A stretch of DNA of 64,000 nucleotides from JAFGGT01 sp036733165. Lineage in GTDB: Archaea; Methanobacteriota_B; Thermococci; Methanofastidiosales; NM3. Below are positions 25,582 through 34,213 of this stretch, piece by piece. The notes beneath the pieces are model-generated. The model did not search any database. It had not been told where the DNA came from and saw only the letters and a program-made list of their open reading frames with translations. The stretch covers positions 56,634-120,633 of the forward strand of contig DAINBB010000002.1 of the NCBI GenBank assembly GCA_036733165.1, given 5' to 3'. The number at the start of each line of letters is the position of its first letter. Position 1 is the first letter of the stretch. Both the position numbers and the translations under genes were made by a program.

Positions 25582-26742
25582 TTGGATCTTTATGGGCATC
25601 AACCATATATGACCGAGAGGGAAATGGCCAGAATCGTCGGATTCAAATACTACAACTATGTATCGACCGTGAAAAACAGTATCCTAGAGAAGAAAGGTTA
25701 CCTTGCAGGGCCCTATTATTATGTGGATTTCAGAAGGATCAGCAAGAATGTGGCGAAAAGACTTATAGTCTTCACCATGTTCGAAAAGACCTACAGTTAC
25801 GACTTCATAGTGAGACTGCTCAAAAACATCGAATCCTGGAGCTTTTTTTATCCCCTTCAAGAGAGCACCTTCAACGAGATGATGATAGGGATATACTCCA
25901 CGGATAACAAGAAGGTCATTAGGGTATTCGAATTTCTAAAGGAACGGGGCGTATTGCACTATTATTCCATATACGAGCTGGAGGGCAATTTCCAGACCCA
26001 CAATCCGCTTTTCTTCGATGGAACTGCCGAGACGGATTATCTTCCTGAAAAGATCGGGTTTAAAGAGGAATATGCAGAAGGGCCTTTTGAGAGGCATGAC
26101 GAGGGGCCCATGAAGCTTTCAACACTGGACACCAGATTGTTAATGTACCTGCAATCCGGATTCATGAAAAGTGAACTCTCAAAGATAATGAAGCATAATG
26201 CCAAGATCGTCGACGAAGAAGGAGATCATCCATATGTCTGGGGCTACAACGCTTGGAGGTATTCCTATGAGAAGCTATTGAAAAAAAGAATCATAGAAAA
26301 GTTCTATTTAGTATACCCAATGCCAAAGCATCTGTGCTCGTACTTCTTCACCATAATCAAGGGAAAGGACCATGAATCGACCATGAAGCTCTCCGCCAAC
26401 ATAGGTTCCAATGCCAGGATACTGCGGTCTGGGGGAATCGTCAAATCGCTCAATCCCGAGGATGAGGGCACGTATTACTGGTGCGCCCATATCAGGAGTC
26501 ATCCATTGTTCATGCACAGGATATCCACCATGTTGGAGTTGCCGGAGGTCGATTCAAAGTTGATATACTACTGCAGGTCTGTCTCCAATCATGACAACAT
26601 CAGGTATCATGTGCCATACATGAACTATTATCTGGAACAGAGCATCTCCCTGGAAAAGAAATATTATGACAATTCCAACATGACCATTCATTATGACTAT
26701 GACGCATATCTTGAGGAGATAAGGAAAATATTGGAAGAATGA
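25582..26742 (+). CDS. Unrecognised protein with N-terminal winged-helix-like region
   Basis: 386 residues from TTG 25582. The first about 70 residues look like a helix-turn-helix ('YMTEREMARIVGF ... VSTVKNSILEKKGYLAGPYYYVD'). The remainder is an aromatic-rich sequence of unknown fold with many Tyr and Phe. I know no family for it. The frame is open from the previous stop (25519-25521), and the stretch before TTG reads as the natural start of the first helix ('LTASQLKLLDLYG'). A strong GGAGGG (25525-25530) sits before it, so translation may begin upstream at a CTG (25537). Last gene before the origin on this strand. Confidence 0.6.
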   Translation: MDLYGHQPYMTEREMARIVGFKYYNYVSTVKNSILEKKGYLAGPYYYVDFRRISKNVAKRLIVFTMFEKTYSYDFIVRLLKNIESWSFFYPLQESTFNEMMIGIYSTDNKKVIRVFEFLKERGVLHYYSIYELEGNFQTHNPLFFDGTAETDYLPEKIGFKEEYAEGPFERHDEGPMKLSTLDTRLLMYLQSGFMKSELSKIMKHNAKIVDEEGDHPYVWGYNAWRYSYEKLLKKRIIEKFYLVYPMPKHLCSYFFTIIKGKDHESTMKLSANIGSNARILRSGGIVKSLNPEDEGTYYWCAHIRSHPLFMHRISTMLELPEVDSKLIYYCRSVSNHDNIRYHVPYMNYYLEQSISLEKKYYDNSNMTIHYDYDAYLEEIRKILEE

Positions 26743-27387
26743 TCATGCTTCTGTATGTTTAAGATACTCGTCTATGTCTATTTCCGTCAACTCGGGGAAA
26801 AGCTTCTCAACCACAAGGGTCTTGGTGGTCTTCGGTACTGACTCAAAGAAGGTGTCCATGCTCTTCCCGGCCGTGCTAACGACCAACTGTGGTGGATTCG
26901 TTGTGAACAGGTCCCTGAAAAGTTTCTTCTTGATTCTCTCGAACAGGCTCTTCTTCCCTAAGCCATATCCTATCAGGATGTTAAGTCTCTTTTTTTTGCA
27001 ACTCTCGGTCATCCTCTCAAGATTCTTCATTGCCCTGGTATAGTATTTGGGCAGCTTGGAGAAGTTCCAGTAAAATCGAACTCTTATGTCGTTCTTCTTG
27101 AGGAACTCTATGAAATCAGGGTTCTCGTACACGGTCGACTCTATTTCTATCACTGGTGTCAGTTCCTCGTAGCTCCTCGTCTGCATGGCGTTCAATGTTA
27201 GGGCCAAGAAGGAGAATTCATCTATATCATGATCTACCATGACCCATTTCACCATCTTGCAAAAAACGATGGATGTGGCATCATAGGCATCTATGTATGA
27301 GCAGTTGATTTTGTCCGCATATTTTCTGATACCATGTGGTATGAGTAGGAAATGATCTATTTTCCCCTGTGCGCCTTCTTTGCTCAT
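26743..27387 (-). CDS. Degenerate cis-prenyltransferase (UppS-like) homologue
   Basis: 214 residues. Aligns along its length with undecaprenyl-diphosphate synthase: 'HFLLIPHGIRKYADK' with UppS 'HVAIIMDGNGRWAKK', 'FSFLALTLNAMQTRSYEEL' with 'ALTLYAFSSENWNRP-EEV', 'RLNILIGYGLGKKSLFERIKK' with 'LNIAANYGGRWDIV', and 'PQLVVSTAGKSMDTFF ... LVVEKLFPELTEIDIDEYL' with 'DLVIRTGGEHRISNFL ... FTDVLWPDFDEQD'. The catalytic Asp is replaced by His and the RTGGE phosphate-binding motif by STAGK, so it is unlikely to be an active enzyme. It is divergent from orc1 across the origin and convergent with the gene at 25.6 kb. Fold assignment is from residue patterns read by eye. Confidence 0.65.
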   Translation of the reverse strand: MSKEGAQGKIDHFLLIPHGIRKYADKINCSYIDAYDATSIVFCKMVKWVMVDHDIDEFSFLALTLNAMQTRSYEELTPVIEIESTVYENPDFIEFLKKNDIRVRFYWNFSKLPKYYTRAMKNLERMTESCKKKRLNILIGYGLGKKSLFERIKKKLFRDLFTTNPPQLVVSTAGKSMDTFFESVPKTTKTLVVEKLFPELTEIDIDEYLKHTEA

Positions 27388-27433
27388 AGAAGAACATTAT
27401 TGTTTAAATTAATAAAGCTTTTTAAATGGATAG

Positions 27434-27460
27434 ACACCCACCCCTTTATTTCCTGTGGAA
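27434..27460 (-). repeat. ORB-like element 1 (inverted)
   Basis: On the minus strand reads TTCCACAGGAAATAAAGGGG followed by TGGG. It differs from elements 2 and 3 only at the two central bases of the dyad within the shared core. The G-run points away from the A+T-rich segment. Confidence 0.8.
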
Positions 27461-27610
27461 TGGAATATAAAAATTCTAATAAAATATCATAATTTTTATC
27501 GTATAAAAATTGGTTATGAACTGTATGCTCACTTCATAAATATAAATTTTTCTACTATCGTTATATTTCGATAAAAAAATTGTCGAAAAACGTGAATTAT
27601 CACAAAAATT

Positions 27611-27637
27611 GTTCCAGTGGAAATAAAGGGCGGGGTC
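27611..27637 (+). repeat. ORB-like element 2
   Basis: TTCCAGTGGAAATAAAGGG followed by a CGGGG stretch. It has the full ORB pattern of dyad plus downstream G-string. Confidence 0.85.
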
Positions 27638-27686
27638 AAATTTAATATTGATATTATATGATAACAAATGTTAACTATTGCTAATA

Positions 27687-27708
27687 TTCCAGTGGAAATA
27701 AAGGGGAT
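27687..27708 (+). repeat. ORB-like element 3
   Basis: TTCCAGTGGAAATAAAGGGG, identical to element 2 over the first 19 bases. It lies just upstream of the orc1 TATA box. Confidence 0.85.
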
Positions 27709-27717
27709 ATAGAAACG

Positions 27718-27725
27718 TATAAAAG
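27718..27725 (+). promoter_or_regulatory. TATA box of orc1
   Basis: TATAAAAG between ORB elements 3 and 4. It predicts transcription from about 27748 and a leader of about 8 nt before ATG 27756. Confidence 0.6.
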
Positions 27726-27730
27726 GCACT

Positions 27731-27750
27731 GTTTCCAGTGGAGTTAGGTG
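27731..27750 (+). repeat. ORB-like element 4 (half conserved) over the orc1 transcription start
   Basis: TTTCCAGTGGAGTTAGG keeps the dyad half TTCCAGTGGA but not the AAATAAAGGGG extension. It lies between the TATA box and the start codon, where bound Orc1 would block its own promoter. Confidence 0.55.
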
Positions 27751-27755
27751 CATCA

Positions 27756-29060
27756 ATGAAGAACCAGAAAAGTTTAGACAGCCTATTCGACAAGTTACTT
27801 AGCACGGAGCGAATATTGACTAACAAGGAAGTACTGAGACACTCTTACACACCGGAACAGCTACCACACCGACAGCATCAGATCGAGGAGCTCGCATCTA
27901 TCCTGGTATCTGCGTTCAAGGGAGAGACCCCATCCAACATCTTCGTATACGGGAAGACAGGCACCGGAAAGACAGCTGTGGTGAAGTATGTGGGCAAGGC
28001 CATAGTCAAGAAGATCGGAGGCAACTACTTCTCCAAGCCTTTTCAGGGTTCTAAGCCGAATCCGGATTTCGCTACGTCTTCGTCATACGATTATTCTGTC
28101 TGGTTCATCTATATGAACTGCGAGGTCGTGGATACACAGTATAGATTGCTGGCGAAACTGGGCGAATACTTTGGGCAATCCATTCCGTTGACGGGTTGGC
28201 CAACGGATAAGGTGTACGACACATTCTTTTCGGCCCTTGATCAGAGAAAGAGACTGGTGGTCATAATTCTTGATGAGATAGACAAGCTGCTTAGGAAGGG
28301 CAGTGATGAAGTTCTTTACAATCTTACACGAATAAATTCTGATCTCACCAATGCCAGGGTGAGCATAATAGGTATTACCAATGATTTGAACTTCATAGAA
28401 TTCCTTGATCCCAGGGTCAGGAGCTCCCTGGGCGAGGAGGAGATAGTCTTTCCTCCCTATGATGCCGTGCAGCTCCAGGATATCCTGACCCAGAGAGCGA
28501 AGATGGCATGCAGTCAGCTTGATATAATCGAACCCGGCGTGATACCCCTTTGTTCCGCGTTCGCGGCGCAGGAGCATGGCGACGCGAGAAGGGCCCTGGA
28601 CCTTTTCAGGGTCGCAGGCGAGCTCGCGGAAAGGGAAAGAGGGAACAAGATATCCGAAAAGCATGTCAGGGAGGCCAAGGAGAGGATAGAACAGGACAGG
28701 ATAGTCGAGGTCGTGAAGACGTTGCCGACCCAGTCCAAGCTCGTGCTATACTCTTGTATTCTCTTGGAGAAGTACGAACCTTCTGGCATCTCGACTGGTG
28801 AGGTCTACAATGTTTACAAGGACCTATGTAGACTATCGAATAGTGAGATATTGACCCAGCGCAGGATATCTGATATAATCTCGGAGCTTGATATGCTGGG
28901 GATCCTGAACGCCAAGGTTGTGAGCAAGGGGCGCTACGGGAGGACAAAAGAGATTCATATGGGCGTTCCAATTGCACAGATCAAGAGGGTTATGGAATCG
29001 GATAGGAAGATAGAGAGGGTGGCGACTTACGTACCGCCCATACAGCACAAATTGTATTGA
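27756..29060 (+). CDS. orc1: Orc1/Cdc6 origin-binding initiator
   Basis: About 434 residues. AAA+ domain with Walker A 'VYGKTGTGKTAVVKYV', Walker B 'VVIILDEIDKLL', sensor 1 'VSIIGITND' and sensor 2 in 'EHGDARRALDLFRVAGELAE'. A C-terminal winged helix ('GISTGEVYNVYKDLCR ... RISDIISELDMLGIL') binds ORB DNA. It marks the origin and loads MCM. ATG 27756 is chosen over in-frame GTG 27738: AGGTG (27745-27749) gives correct spacing, and GTG would lie within ORB element 4, upstream of the predicted transcription start. First gene of the orc1-DP1-DP2 run. Confidence 0.96.
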   Translation: MKNQKSLDSLFDKLLSTERILTNKEVLRHSYTPEQLPHRQHQIEELASILVSAFKGETPSNIFVYGKTGTGKTAVVKYVGKAIVKKIGGNYFSKPFQGSKPNPDFATSSSYDYSVWFIYMNCEVVDTQYRLLAKLGEYFGQSIPLTGWPTDKVYDTFFSALDQRKRLVVIILDEIDKLLRKGSDEVLYNLTRINSDLTNARVSIIGITNDLNFIEFLDPRVRSSLGEEEIVFPPYDAVQLQDILTQRAKMACSQLDIIEPGVIPLCSAFAAQEHGDARRALDLFRVAGELAERERGNKISEKHVREAKERIEQDRIVEVVKTLPTQSKLVLYSCILLEKYEPSGISTGEVYNVYKDLCRLSNSEILTQRRISDIISELDMLGILNAKVVSKGRYGRTKEIHMGVPIAQIKRVMESDRKIERVATYVPPIQHKLY

Positions 29061-29070
29061 TGGTCTTATA

Positions 29071-30603
29071 ATGGTCGCTGTAAGTTCGGTCAAAGCGAAT
29101 CTCCCAGGTAGATTTATAGATAATGGGATAATCTTGACAGAGGAGGCATATGTCAAGTTTCTGGAGGACACTGTTCCAGACGACCTGATAGCCGAGTTCA
29201 TAGAGAATCTTAGTCAGAATCAGATCCATATCGTCACCAAGGATGAATACGAGGACTTCTTTTATCCAAGGATAGAGCAACAAAACGGCCCTGAGGAAAG
29301 AGACGATACCCGCATCGCTGGACCCAAGAAGTCCGTATCATCTAAATATTATTTCTCTAAGGAAATTGAACCAGACATCAAGATCATCAGGGACGTGGCG
29401 GGCAAGAGCGATTCGGAAGGCTCCTTTGAGGATTTTTTGGCCCTGTTCAAGGACAGGTACAAGCGCCTGTCGCGCATATTCAAGGAACACACGGAGATGA
29501 GGGACTACATCTCGATAAAGAACGCCAAAGACATGGAACTCAAGTCCCAGGTGAAGATCGTTGGCCTGGTGTCCGAGAAGAGCATAACAAAGAATGGAAA
29601 CATATTGCTAGACATTGAAGACCTAAGCGGCCAGATACGCGCCATAATTCTAGGCAGCAAGGACAGGCTGAGGGAAAGGGCCAACTATATAATGCGCGAT
29701 GAGATAATAGGTATCAGCGGCATGCTCGGCGAGGACGTGATCTTTGTCAACGATTTCCAATTCCCTGACGTCTCGCTGGGTAGGCCTGTAAATCATGCGG
29801 AGGAGGACATAAATGCCATATTCACCTCCGATACCCACATTGGCAGCAACGAGTTCGCTGAGAAGTCTTTTTTGAGATTCATCAAATGGCTCAGGCAGGA
29901 CACCGGCAACGAGAAACAGAGGGAGCTGGCGTCCAGGGTGAAGTATCTTGTGATAGGGGGCGATGTTGTAGATGGTGTGGGAATATACCCAAATCAGCAG
30001 AACGAACTTAAGATAACCGATATTCATAAACAATATGCCGAGACCGCCAGACTTCTCTCGTTTGTGCCGGAATGGATCGAGATTTTGATTCTGCCGGGAA
30101 ACCATGATGCAACCCGTAGTGGGAATCCACAGTTGCCTATACCAAAGGCCTTTGCCTACGACCTGTATAACATGGGCAATGTTCACATGCTTTCCAACCC
30201 GTCTTTCTTTTCGCTTCATGATGTCAAGAGCCTCGTGTATCACGGCGACTCGCTTTTCGATTTCTTCTCCCAGATCCCCGGATTTACATTGGAGGACCCT
30301 GTGAAACCCATGACCGAGATGCTTAGGAAGCGGCATTTGGCGCCGAATTATGGGATGGGAACGCAGATAGTCCCAGAGCCGTCCGATTTCCTATGCATCG
30401 ACGAGCCCCCGGACATCTTCCATACCGGGCACACGCACATCAATGGCAAGGGCATATACCGCGGGGTCACGATGCTCAATTCCGGTGGGTGGCAGCATCA
30501 GACCGGATTCCAGAGGCTGAGGAACATCAAGCCCGATGTGGCAAGGGTGCCGATAGTGAATCTGAAGTCCCTCAATACCGTAGTGGTTAGTTTTGGTGAT
30601 TGA
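29071..30603 (+). CDS. polB: DNA polymerase D small subunit (DP1), 3'-5' exonuclease
   Basis: 510 residues. N-terminal region, then an OB fold ('KSQVKIVGLVSEKSITKNGN ... IRAIILG'), then a calcineurin-like phosphoesterase domain. All metal motifs are intact: 'SDTHIGS' (Asp254, His256), 'GGDVVDG', 'PGNHDATR', 'YHGDS' and 'HTGHTHI', so the proofreading nuclease should be active. It starts 10 nt after orc1 and its TGA directly abuts the ATG of DP2, so the two polymerase subunits are made together. Confidence 0.96.
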   Translation: MVAVSSVKANLPGRFIDNGIILTEEAYVKFLEDTVPDDLIAEFIENLSQNQIHIVTKDEYEDFFYPRIEQQNGPEERDDTRIAGPKKSVSSKYYFSKEIEPDIKIIRDVAGKSDSEGSFEDFLALFKDRYKRLSRIFKEHTEMRDYISIKNAKDMELKSQVKIVGLVSEKSITKNGNILLDIEDLSGQIRAIILGSKDRLRERANYIMRDEIIGISGMLGEDVIFVNDFQFPDVSLGRPVNHAEEDINAIFTSDTHIGSNEFAEKSFLRFIKWLRQDTGNEKQRELASRVKYLVIGGDVVDGVGIYPNQQNELKITDIHKQYAETARLLSFVPEWIEILILPGNHDATRSGNPQLPIPKAFAYDLYNMGNVHMLSNPSFFSLHDVKSLVYHGDSLFDFFSQIPGFTLEDPVKPMTEMLRKRHLAPNYGMGTQIVPEPSDFLCIDEPPDIFHTGHTHINGKGIYRGVTMLNSGGWQHQTGFQRLRNIKPDVARVPIVNLKSLNTVVVSFGD

Positions 30604-33600
30604 ATGGAACAGGATTATGGAACATACTTCACGATGTTGGAACAGGAGCTTGAGGTCGTCCATTCGGTTGCCAAGGCCGCTCGTGCGTTGGGGCTTGATC
30701 CAAAGATGGAGGTAGAGGTACCATTGGCAAAGGACATGGCAAGCAGGGTTGAGAGCCTTGTGGGACCGGCCGGCATTGCCGTGGTCATAAGGGAGCTTGA
30801 TGAGAGCGGGATATCAAGGGAAAGCGTAGCCTTGAAGGTCGCAGCCCGCATATGTCAGGGCGAGTTCGAGAAGATGGACAAGTCGGCGGCTGCGGAGCAG
30901 GCCGTACGGTCCGCATTGGCAGTGCTCACTGAAGGCATAGTGTCCGCGCCCCTTGAGGGCATCGCTAGCGTCAAGATACGTGAGAATCGTGATGGAAGCA
31001 AGCATCTGGCCATCTACTTCGCCGGCCCCATACGTTCCGCGGGAGGCACGGCAGCCGCTTTGGCGGTGCTGATAGCTGACTATGTGAGACAAAAGCTGCA
31101 TCTTGACAGATACAAGGCGACTCCCGACGAGATGGAGAGATTCATAGAGGAGGCCGACCTTTACAACAGAAACGTCAGATTGCAGTACAAGCCCTCCCCC
31201 GACGAGATCAGGCTCGCCCTCGGCAAGATAGGCGTTGAGGTGACGGGCGAGGCCACCGACAACATTGAGATAACGGGACACAGGGACCTTGACAGGATAG
31301 AGACCAACAAGCTCAGGGGGGGCGCCATGTTGGCCCTCTGCGAGGGCGTGCTGCAAAAGTCCGCAAAGATATTGAAGATTACCAAGAAGAACTCCATCGA
31401 AGGGTGGGAATGGCTCGAGAACGTCGGGTTCAACAAGAAAACCAGCGTGTCGGAGGAGAATCGCATCGCGCCGAACTGGAAGTACCTCGCGGACATCATA
31501 GCAGGAAGACCGATATTCTCGCATCCCATGGCCCGGGGCGGCTTCAGGATACGTTACGGAAGGTCGAGGAACACGGGACTGGCCGGTTGGGGGATACATC
31601 CCGCGACCATGTACATCGTGGATTCGTTCCTGGCCATAGGCACCCAGATGAAGACCGAGAGGCCCGGAAAGGCGAACGTTACGGCCCCCGTGGATTCGAT
31701 CGAGGGACCTATAGTAAAGCTCAAGGACGGCAGCGTCGTACGCGTTGAGACATCGGAGCAGGCAAGGGACCTCGTGGACAGGGTGGACGAGATCCTGTTC
31801 CTGGGCGATGCCCTCATAGGCTATGGCGAGTTCCTGGAGAACAACCAGCCCCTTCTGCCGTCTGGGTATGTGGAGGAATGGTGGGTACAGGAACTGGAAG
31901 CCGCCGGGGGCGGCAAGAAGTATTCCAGGTACATTGACAACCCGTTCGATGTTGGAGAGAAGGACGCGTTGAAGATATCCGAGGAACTGAACATCCCACT
32001 GCATCCGACATTTGTCTATCACTGGGAGGACATCAATCTTGAAGAGCTCAAGGCGCTTGTCCAATGGCGCGGGGACGGCGTGTTGGAGAAGGGAAGGCTC
32101 GTGCTGAAGAAGTCGGCGGAAAAGGACCTGTTGGAGAGGATATGCATTCCCCACACGGTTGACAGGGACAGGATAATAATAGACTCTGAGACGTTCAGGA
32201 GGTGTACAGACCCCACTAGATTCGACAGCGTTTATCCCCTCGTTTCCAAGGAAGGGAAAGAAGAGCGGGAGCTTGTGCTGGAAATCGTCAGCAAGACCAT
32301 CGGAATCAAGATCAGGCAAAAGTGCCCGTACACCGTGGGGGGCAGGATGGGAAGGCCCGAGAAGGCCAAGGAGAGAATAATGTCGCCAATGGTCCACGGC
32401 CTTTTCCCTGTAGGTTCCGCCGGAGGGAACACAAGGTCGATCGTAAAGGCCATGGGCAACAACTACATCAGGGTCGAGGTGGCCAACAGGTACTGTGAAT
32501 CATGCAGGTCTAGGTCATACACATTAAGGTGCCCAAAATGCAACGAGGTCACGAAGCTCTATGCCGCATGCACCAACAGAAGATGTAAGAAGAACGGACA
32601 GAAATATTTTGGGGGGGCTGCCGGGGTTTGCGACTCTTGTGGGCAAAATCTTTCACTTTACTCTTATCACGACATTGACATCAAGTCCGAGATGGAACGC
32701 GCTATGGCTGGGCTGGGGGTGGAACTGCCAAAGGAGGTGAAGGGAGTGATAGGCATGATATCCTCCGACAAGTTCCCCGAGCCTTTGGAGAAGGCGATAC
32801 TCAGGGCCGCAAACGGCGTTTCCGTGTTCAAGGACGGGACGATGAGATTCGATGCCACCGATGTGCCTCTGACACATTTCATACCGAGGGAAATAAATAT
32901 CGATGTGAAGGCCCTCCTTCGCATGGGTTACTCAAAGGACATATACGGCAACAGGCTCGTGGACGATGAACAGGTAGTGGAACTGAAGGTCCAGGACATC
33001 GTCCTTGCCGATACCGCCGCAGACTACATGATTCGTTGCTGCAACTTCATAGACGACCTTTTGGAGAAGTTCTACGGAATGCCGAGATTCTATAACGTCA
33101 ATGAACGCGCCGACCTGTATGGCAAGCTGGTGATAGGGCTTGCACCACACACGTCTGCCGGCGTTCTAGGCAGGATAATAGGATATACAAAGGCCAAGGT
33201 TGGGTATGCACATCCCTTCTTCCATGCTGCTAAGAGGAGGAACTGCGATGGCGACGAGGATGCCATAATGTTGCTAATGGACGCCATGATCAACTTTTCA
33301 AGGCATTTTCTGCCGGAGCATCGTGGGGGCAAGATGGACGCGCCGTTGGTCCTGACAACGAGGATAGACCCGGAGGAGATCGACAAGGAGGTCCACAATC
33401 TCGACATCTCGGTAAGGTACCCGATAGAGTTCTACGAAAGGACACAGGAGTTCATACATCCATCCCAGATCGCTCTGCCGACGGTGTCGGACAGGCTGGG
33501 GAGCGACAAGGCGTTCCAAGACCTGCATTACACGATGCCCACCAGGGACATATCGGACGGTCCGGAGTTCTCGGCCTACAAGACATTGGGTGCCATGACC

Positions 33601-33993
33601 GACAAGATAGAGTCGCAGTTGGAATTGGCGAGAAAGCTGAGGGCCGTCGACATGGACGACACCGCCCAGAGGGTCATAGTCTCGCACTTCATTCCAGACC
33701 TGATAGGCAATCTCAGGTCTTTTTTCAAACAGACGTTCCGTTGTGTTGGATGCAACACCATATACCGGAGGATCCCGCTTTCTGGCAGGTGTACGAAGTG
33801 CCACGGCGGGAGGCTTGTCCTCACCGTTACCAAGGGGTCTGTCGAGAAATACCTTCAGGTCAGCAAGGACATCGTGAGACGATACGACATAGATCCGTAC
33901 ATAGCCCAGAGGATAGATATCATAGAGAAGGAACTGGATTCCGTCTTCAAGGAAAGGGTCCAACAGATGACATTGGCGGATTTTGCTCCTTGA
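30604..33993 (+). CDS. polC: DNA polymerase D large subunit (DP2), catalytic
   Basis: 1129 residues, with no intein. N-terminal 'AGPIRSAGGTAAALAVL' and 'RGGFRIRYGRSRNTG' regions are typical. There is a zinc-binding cluster near residues 630-690 ('CESCRSRSYTLRCPKC', 'CTNRRCKK', 'VCDSCGQ') and a second near 1047-1070 ('CVGCNTIY ... CTKCHGG'). The catalytic carboxylates are Asp882 and Asp884 in 'NCDGDEDAIMLLMDA'. The extreme C-terminus 'QMTLADFAP' resembles a PCNA-interacting peptide (Q-x-x-L-x-x-F). It is the replicative polymerase with DP1. GGTGAT lies just before the DP1 stop. Confidence 0.98.
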   Translation: MEQDYGTYFTMLEQELEVVHSVAKAARALGLDPKMEVEVPLAKDMASRVESLVGPAGIAVVIRELDESGISRESVALKVAARICQGEFEKMDKSAAAEQAVRSALAVLTEGIVSAPLEGIASVKIRENRDGSKHLAIYFAGPIRSAGGTAAALAVLIADYVRQKLHLDRYKATPDEMERFIEEADLYNRNVRLQYKPSPDEIRLALGKIGVEVTGEATDNIEITGHRDLDRIETNKLRGGAMLALCEGVLQKSAKILKITKKNSIEGWEWLENVGFNKKTSVSEENRIAPNWKYLADIIAGRPIFSHPMARGGFRIRYGRSRNTGLAGWGIHPATMYIVDSFLAIGTQMKTERPGKANVTAPVDSIEGPIVKLKDGSVVRVETSEQARDLVDRVDEILFLGDALIGYGEFLENNQPLLPSGYVEEWWVQELEAAGGGKKYSRYIDNPFDVGEKDALKISEELNIPLHPTFVYHWEDINLEELKALVQWRGDGVLEKGRLVLKKSAEKDLLERICIPHTVDRDRIIIDSETFRRCTDPTRFDSVYPLVSKEGKEERELVLEIVSKTIGIKIRQKCPYTVGGRMGRPEKAKERIMSPMVHGLFPVGSAGGNTRSIVKAMGNNYIRVEVANRYCESCRSRSYTLRCPKCNEVTKLYAACTNRRCKKNGQKYFGGAAGVCDSCGQNLSLYSYHDIDIKSEMERAMAGLGVELPKEVKGVIGMISSDKFPEPLEKAILRAANGVSVFKDGTMRFDATDVPLTHFIPREINIDVKALLRMGYSKDIYGNRLVDDEQVVELKVQDIVLADTAADYMIRCCNFIDDLLEKFYGMPRFYNVNERADLYGKLVIGLAPHTSAGVLGRIIGYTKAKVGYAHPFFHAAKRRNCDGDEDAIMLLMDAMINFSRHFLPEHRGGKMDAPLVLTTRIDPEEIDKEVHNLDISVRYPIEFYERTQEFIHPSQIALPTVSDRLGSDKAFQDLHYTMPTRDISDGPEFSAYKTLGAMTDKIESQLELARKLRAVDMDDTAQRVIVSHFIPDLIGNLRSFFKQTFRCVGCNTIYRRIPLSGRCTKCHGGRLVLTVTKGSVEKYLQVSKDIVRRYDIDPYIAQRIDIIEKELDSVFKERVQQMTLADFAP

Positions 33994-34213
33994 CCTTTCT
34001 TTGATGAATATTGTTCTAGTTTTTAATCTATAATGACACTATTTGTCGTTTATTTTCCTTTTTCACGGGACATGGGCTAGAGAATGCGGATAATGGTCCC
34101 CGAACATCCCTCCCCGTCCATCTTTTTACATTTCAATTGATTATAATAAATATTTATAATCATTTTCAAAATTTATATTATTATTTCTTAGAAAAGTTAA
34201 TTAAGGAGTACAT

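Larger units (their letters stand above)
27434..27755. other. Probable chromosomal replication origin (oriC)
   Basis: A gene-free stretch directly before orc1. One ORB-like element lies inverted at the left (27434-27460) and three in direct orientation at the right (27611-27637, 27687-27708, 27731-27750). The core TTCCA-N2-GGAAATAAAGGG is shared by the first three and matches the archaeal origin recognition box (TTCCAGTGGAAAC-AAGGGG type). About 150 bp between the outward-facing elements (27461-27610) is strongly A+T-rich, with runs of T/A and a TTTCGA...TCGAAA inverted repeat (27566-27588), as expected for the unwinding element. The adjacent orc1-DP1-DP2 order supports the call. Confidence 0.85.

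Noticed and set aside
30814..32397. A 527-codon open frame on the minus strand inside the DP2 gene
   Set aside because: It is antisense to a full, well-conserved PolD large subunit, has no family resemblance or ribosome-binding site, and arises from codon bias on the opposite strand.
30604..33993. Possible inteins in DP2, RadA or CarB
   Set aside because: All three have family-typical lengths and continuous motifs, with no Cys/Ser...His-Asn splicing blocks.
33994..34213. A+T-rich gap after DP2 as a second origin or unwinding element
   Set aside because: No ORB-like sequence is present. The base composition is explained by promoter DNA for the ribbon-helix-helix gene.
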